From: Mycobacteriaceae bacterium
GTDB lineage: Bacteria; Actinomycetota; Actinomycetes; Mycobacteriales; Mycobacteriaceae
Length of the DNA: 7,094 bases
NCBI GenBank assembly: GCA_013362555.1
Contig: JABFVX010000356.1
Coordinates: 1 to 7,094, forward strand
Direction: 5' to 3'
Part shown: in pieces, positions 5,416 through 7,094 of the stretch
How positions within the stretch are numbered: position 1 is the stretch's first letter
How the letters are laid out: the number at the start of each line of letters is the position of its first letter
The notes under the pieces: model-generated
What the model was told of the DNA's origin: nothing
The model's input: only the letters and a program-made list of their open reading frames with translations
Databases searched by the model: none
Position numbers and translations under genes: made by a program

Positions 5416-6111
5416 GTGAAATCAGGTCGTGCCTTGCGTTACCCATACATTCGAGAACCCAGGGCACTGCCGCTGCCGACCACGCTGCTGCTGCACAACG
5501 ACGGGTCGACGACGAAGCTGCTGCAGACCTTGGTCGGCGGCCCGATCCGAGTGTCGGAGCGGCGACATCGAATCGTCGCAACGGACCAACTGCCGCGCGA
5601 TCTGCGCACGTTCGAATTCCTTGCCGACACAACCGATGTCGTGGTGCGGCGCACCAGCCTCAGCGGGCCCGGCGGCGTGGTGGTGAGCGACAACCTGATC
5701 ACCTGCCGGGTGGTCGACGCACGGCTCTTTCCCCCCGGCGACCTGCCTTTCGGCCTGCACACCCGATCACTCGGGCTCTATGAGCGGCGCAGGCTGCACC
5801 GCGCGGGAGTGGTGCGGTCGGACCGGTTCAGCGGCACGCCGCAGCTTGCGGCGTGCCGCTGCTACAGCATCGACTTCTCGGACGGGCACACCGTGCTCGT
5901 CCACGAAACCTTCAATCCCGCGGCGGTTCCGGTGTCACTTCCGACCGCGCAGAACGAGCACGGCGATCCAGGCCGCACCGAGTACGGCGGCGAGGATGAC
6001 CGCGCCGACAGTCGTCAAGACGGTGTCCATACCACCATGGTAGGCGCGGCCGCCCCGGTTGCCGCCCGACTCGGGGCGGCAATCCTCAACGGCCGACCGG
6101 GCGGGTCTTGA
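5416..6111 (+). CDS. Chorismate pyruvate-lyase-like (DUF98/UbiC-type fold) protein
   Basis: The frame encodes 231 residues from GTG 5416. The pattern resembles the chorismate lyase family: an early TTLLLHNDGSTTKLL segment, then IRVSERRHRIV, VVRRTSLSGPGGVVV, LPFGLHTRSLGLYERRRL and a closing YSIDFSDGHTVLVHETFNP. That family splits chorismate into 4-hydroxybenzoate and pyruvate; M. tuberculosis Rv2949c does so for phenolic glycolipid synthesis. I recognise the fold pattern, not proven activity, and no partner pathway genes are adjacent. The start is uncertain: GTG 5416 has no clear ribosome site, and TTG 5434 behind AGGT is an alternative. Two oddities stand out. An in-frame 15-bp palindrome encodes SGTPQLAACRC, and the last 55 or so residues after FNPAAVPVSL are hydrophilic and low-complexity, overlap a stem-loop and the end of the 6086-6796 gene, and lie antisense to a small ORF. 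Family identity is moderate; the C-terminus may not be native. Confidence 0.6.
   Translation: MKSGRALRYPYIREPRALPLPTTLLLHNDGSTTKLLQTLVGGPIRVSERRHRIVATDQLPRDLRTFEFLADTTDVVVRRTSLSGPGGVVVSDNLITCRVVDARLFPPGDLPFGLHTRSLGLYERRRLHRAGVVRSDRFSGTPQLAACRCYSIDFSDGHTVLVHETFNPAAVPVSLPTAQNEHGDPGRTEYGGEDDRADSRQDGVHTTMVGAAAPVAARLGAAILNGRPGGS
5829..5861. repeat. Perfect 15-bp inverted repeat inside a coding sequence
   Basis: CAGCGGCACGCCGCA (5829-5843) and its exact reverse complement TGCGGCGTGCCGCTG (5847-5861) are separated by only 3 nt. It lies in frame inside the chorismate-lyase-like ORF, between the conserved-looking RAGVVRS and YSIDFSDG segments. Apart from the two repeat elements at 3780 and 6830 it is the strongest stem-loop in the window, and it shares no sequence with them. 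Confidence 0.8.
5935..6030 (-). CDS. Possible 31-residue single-span membrane peptide
   Basis: Reading from ATG 6030 to TGA at 5937-5935, the product begins MDTVLTTVGAVILAAVLGAA and ends WIAVLVLRGRK. It would be one transmembrane helix (about residues 4-27) with a basic C-terminal tail, giving a periplasmic N-terminus by the positive-inside rule. TACCAT lies 6 nt before the ATG, fitting a leaderless start, and GGTGGT also precedes it. Function is not recognised; size and shape recall accessory subunits of transporters or respiratory complexes, but no partner is adjacent. It is codon-aligned and antisense to the hydrophilic tail of the plus-strand ORF. Because NTN (hydrophobic) and NAN (hydrophilic) codons are complementary, the hydrophobicity could be a mirror-image artefact. 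Either this gene or the plus-strand tail is probably spurious. Confidence 0.42.
   Translation of the reverse strand: MDTVLTTVGAVILAAVLGAAWIAVLVLRGRK
6037..6042 (-). promoter_or_regulatory. -10-like TACCAT before the small membrane ORF
   Basis: On the minus strand TACCAT (6042-6037) fits TANNNT and ends 6 nt before ATG 6030, the same spacing seen at the kinase and ligase genes. No convincing -35 is present at 17-18 bp. It is a weak call that depends on the small ORF being real. Confidence 0.3.
6057..6084 (-). terminator. GC-rich stem-loop after the 6086-6796 gene
   Basis: GGTTGCCGCCC (6057-6067) can pair with 6074-6084: nine Watson-Crick pairs with a 6-nt loop, extended by one G-T position and a G-C pair. 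It begins 1-3 nt after the stop codon of the minus-strand gene at 6086, so it probably ends that transcript. There is no U tract. The plus-strand ORF runs through it to 6111, which makes its annotated tail doubtful. Confidence 0.5.
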
Positions 6112-6796
6112 TGGCGTCCTGGGAAATGAAGACCATGTACTCGCCCGGCGCGGCGATCACCGCGTTGCCGTAGGCCGACCGCACGAATGGCTGTGTCCAC
6201 CAAGTCCCCTGGCGCATGTCGCGATAGAAGCTGTCGTCGCCGCCGTTGAGCATGATCTGGTCTTGACGCGGCGACACCCCGTCCTCGCGCTGCCCGAACA
6301 ACCGGGTGACCTTGTAGCCGGAGTGCACGCCGAGCACGTTGACCCAGTGCCGGAGCTCGACGATGTTGGCCTGCAACACCCAGCGGTCGCCCTCGACCTG
6401 GTACGTCTGCCGCGACTCGGTGTGACCGTCGTCGTCGTAGAGCGTCAACTCCACGCTCATCGTGTGCGGCATGTTCTGAATCGGGCTGGCGAGCACCCGC
6501 GCCGCGGGAATCTCGCCGGTCAGGCCGAGGTAGGTCTGGACGAGCGACACGAGCCACAACAACGCCGCGGCGACCGCCAGCACCACGGCCGAGCTGAGCC
6601 CGCGCCCCACCCGCAACCGCGGGCGCAGACGCATTCGCCGCACCAGCCCGGTCCCGCGCCGCGCCGGCGCCGCGCCCTCGGCGACCGGCACGGCGGGCCG
6701 CAATTCGAACAGCGACGACATCAGCAGCGCCACCGCAATCAGCGCCAGACCCAACAACGCAAACTGCGGAATCCCGAACTGCCACGGGTAGTTCAT
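6086..6796 (-). CDS. Two-span membrane protein of unknown function
   Basis: The 236-residue product has two hydrophobic spans, residues 11-31 (QFALLGLALIAVALLMSSLF) and 68-88. They are joined by an Arg-rich loop (RRMRLRPRLRVGRG, about 53-66) that by the positive-inside rule lies in the cytoplasm. Residues 95-236 form a soluble, Trp/Tyr-containing domain (VELTLYDDDGH, QVEGDRWVLQANIVELRHWV, LGVHSGYKVTRLFGQ) on the outer face. The layout and the GDRW/LGVHSGYK pattern recall bacterial proteins often labelled 'multidrug transporter', but there is no transport fold and I give no function. The ATG at 6796 lacks a Shine-Dalgarno; TACAAC ends exactly 6 nt upstream, so this may also be a leaderless start. 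It lies downstream of the acyl-CoA dehydrogenase on the same strand, but a palindromic element in the 97-bp gap argues for separate transcription. Confidence 0.85.
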   Translation of the reverse strand: MNYPWQFGIPQFALLGLALIAVALLMSSLFELRPAVPVAEGAAPARRGTGLVRRMRLRPRLRVGRGLSSAVVLAVAAALLWLVSLVQTYLGLTGEIPAARVLASPIQNMPHTMSVELTLYDDDGHTESRQTYQVEGDRWVLQANIVELRHWVNVLGVHSGYKVTRLFGQREDGVSPRQDQIMLNGGDDSFYRDMRQGTWWTQPFVRSAYGNAVIAAPGEYMVFISQDAIKTRPVGR

Positions 6797-6802
6797 GCGT
6801 CA

Positions 6803-6808
6803 GTTGTA
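6803..6808 (-). promoter_or_regulatory. Weak -10-like box of the 6086-6796 gene
   Basis: TACAAC (6808-6803, minus) ends 6 nt before the ATG, the same distance as in the other apparent leaderless genes, but its last base is C where the consensus has T. Any -35 would fall at the edge of the palindromic element that starts at 6830; none is clear. Confidence 0.25.
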
Positions 6809-6829
6809 CCCGTTTCCCGCGATAAGTTG

Positions 6830-6880
6830 TCCGGAATGACTCGTGACGTGCGCCTGACGCACGCCGTGGGTCATTCCGGA
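6830..6880. repeat. Palindromic repeat element, copy 2 (diverged)
   Basis: The arms 6830-6852 and 6858-6880 match copy 1 at 3780-3830 along their length, with a 5-nt loop (CCTGA). Left arms differ at one position and right arms at three. Read as plus-strand RNA, the arms still pair with three G-U wobbles and one A-C mismatch; read as minus-strand RNA there are three mismatches and one wobble. It ends 14 nt from the stop codon of the acyl-CoA dehydrogenase gene, the same distance as copy 1 from its gene, so it probably acts as that gene's terminator. Confidence 0.85.
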
Positions 6881-6894
6881 CCATGTCGCGGGTG

Positions 6895-7094
6895 TTAGAA
6901 GGCAGCCTCGTCGAGCTTCATGATGTCGTTGTCGATGACGGCCAGGACAGCGCGAGTGCCCGACAGCAGCGGCAGCACGTTCTTGGCGAAGTACGACGCC
7001 ACGGCGACTTTGCCCTCGTAGAAGGCGCGGTCCTTGGCCGCGGGGGCGTTGTCCAGCGCCGCCAGCGCAACTTTGGCCTGCTCCAGCAGCCGCC
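6895..7094 (-). CDS. Acyl-CoA dehydrogenase (FadE5-like), C-terminal 65 residues
   Basis: Only the C-terminus is in the window; the gene enters from the right edge and stops at TAA (6897-6895). Acyl-CoA dehydrogenases are FAD enzymes that make the trans-2-enoyl-CoA in fatty-acid beta-oxidation. The visible residues include KDRAFYEGKVAVASYFAKNV, LPLLSGTRAVLAVIDND and the closing IMKLDEAAF. The FYEGKVAVASYFAKN segment and the short acidic LDEAAF tail match the end of mycobacterial FadE5-type enzymes as I recall them, a long subfamily with an extra C-terminal domain. Catalytic residues lie outside the window, so the subfamily is likely but not proven. A palindromic element starts 14 nt beyond the stop. 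Confidence 0.78.
   Translation of the reverse strand, partial: RLLEQAKVALAALDNAPAAKDRAFYEGKVAVASYFAKNVLPLLSGTRAVLAVIDNDIMKLDEAAF

Noticed and set aside
3780..6880. The two palindromic elements as terminal inverted repeats of a 3-kb mobile element
   Set aside because: Each copy is a complete hairpin in itself, no transposase or integrase lies between them, the enclosed ramB is a conserved chromosomal gene, and no target duplication is visible.
6059..6898. 279-codon plus-strand frame opposite the two-span membrane protein
   Set aside because: Antisense shadow rich in His/Arg/Gln that runs through the palindromic element; the minus strand has clear membrane spans and a folded-looking domain.

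Overview
The window is high-GC actinobacterial DNA, most likely from Nocardia or a close relative in the Nocardiaceae. The evidence is the strong G/C third-position bias, a RamB regulator that matches the mycobacterial/nocardial family almost end to end, a mycobacterial LigB-type ATP-dependent ligase, and several genes that seem to start without a Shine-Dalgarno sequence at an actinobacterial TANNNT -10 box. It looks like ordinary chromosome; no transposase, phage gene, CRISPR array or RNA gene was recognised.

Layout. Positions 1-998 (minus) hold the N-terminal 332 residues of a DesK/NarL-type sensor histidine kinase, cut by the window edge. Positions 1075-2667 (minus) encode an ATP-dependent DNA ligase (LigB family) behind a promoter that fits the RecA/LexA-independent DNA-damage (RecA-NDp/PafBC) motif. 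Divergent from it, 2770-3765 (plus) encodes a Pro/Gln-rich single-span membrane protein with an extracytoplasmic domain. A perfect 23-bp stem-loop follows, then ramB (3890-5299, plus), whose promoter carries a RamB-like TTTGCAAA box between the -35 and -10 hexamers. Next is a chorismate-lyase-like ORF (about 5416-6111, plus) with a long in-frame palindrome and a 3' end that overlaps, antisense, a possible 31-residue membrane peptide (5935-6030, minus). Positions 6086-6796 (minus) encode a conserved-looking two-span membrane protein. At the right edge is the C-terminus of a FadE5-like acyl-CoA dehydrogenase (6895-7094, minus).

How the parts relate. RamB and the acyl-CoA dehydrogenase both belong to acetate/fatty-acid carbon metabolism, but they are separated by unrelated genes and read in opposite directions, so no operon is claimed. 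Most genes look singly transcribed, each with its own promoter and a stem-loop after it. The most notable non-coding signals are the damage-type promoter of the ligase, the self-regulatory RamB box, and a palindromic element present twice (3780-3830 and 6830-6880), each copy exactly 14 nt past a stop codon. I see no convincing wholly new multi-gene system here; the interest lies in regulation and in the palindromic elements.
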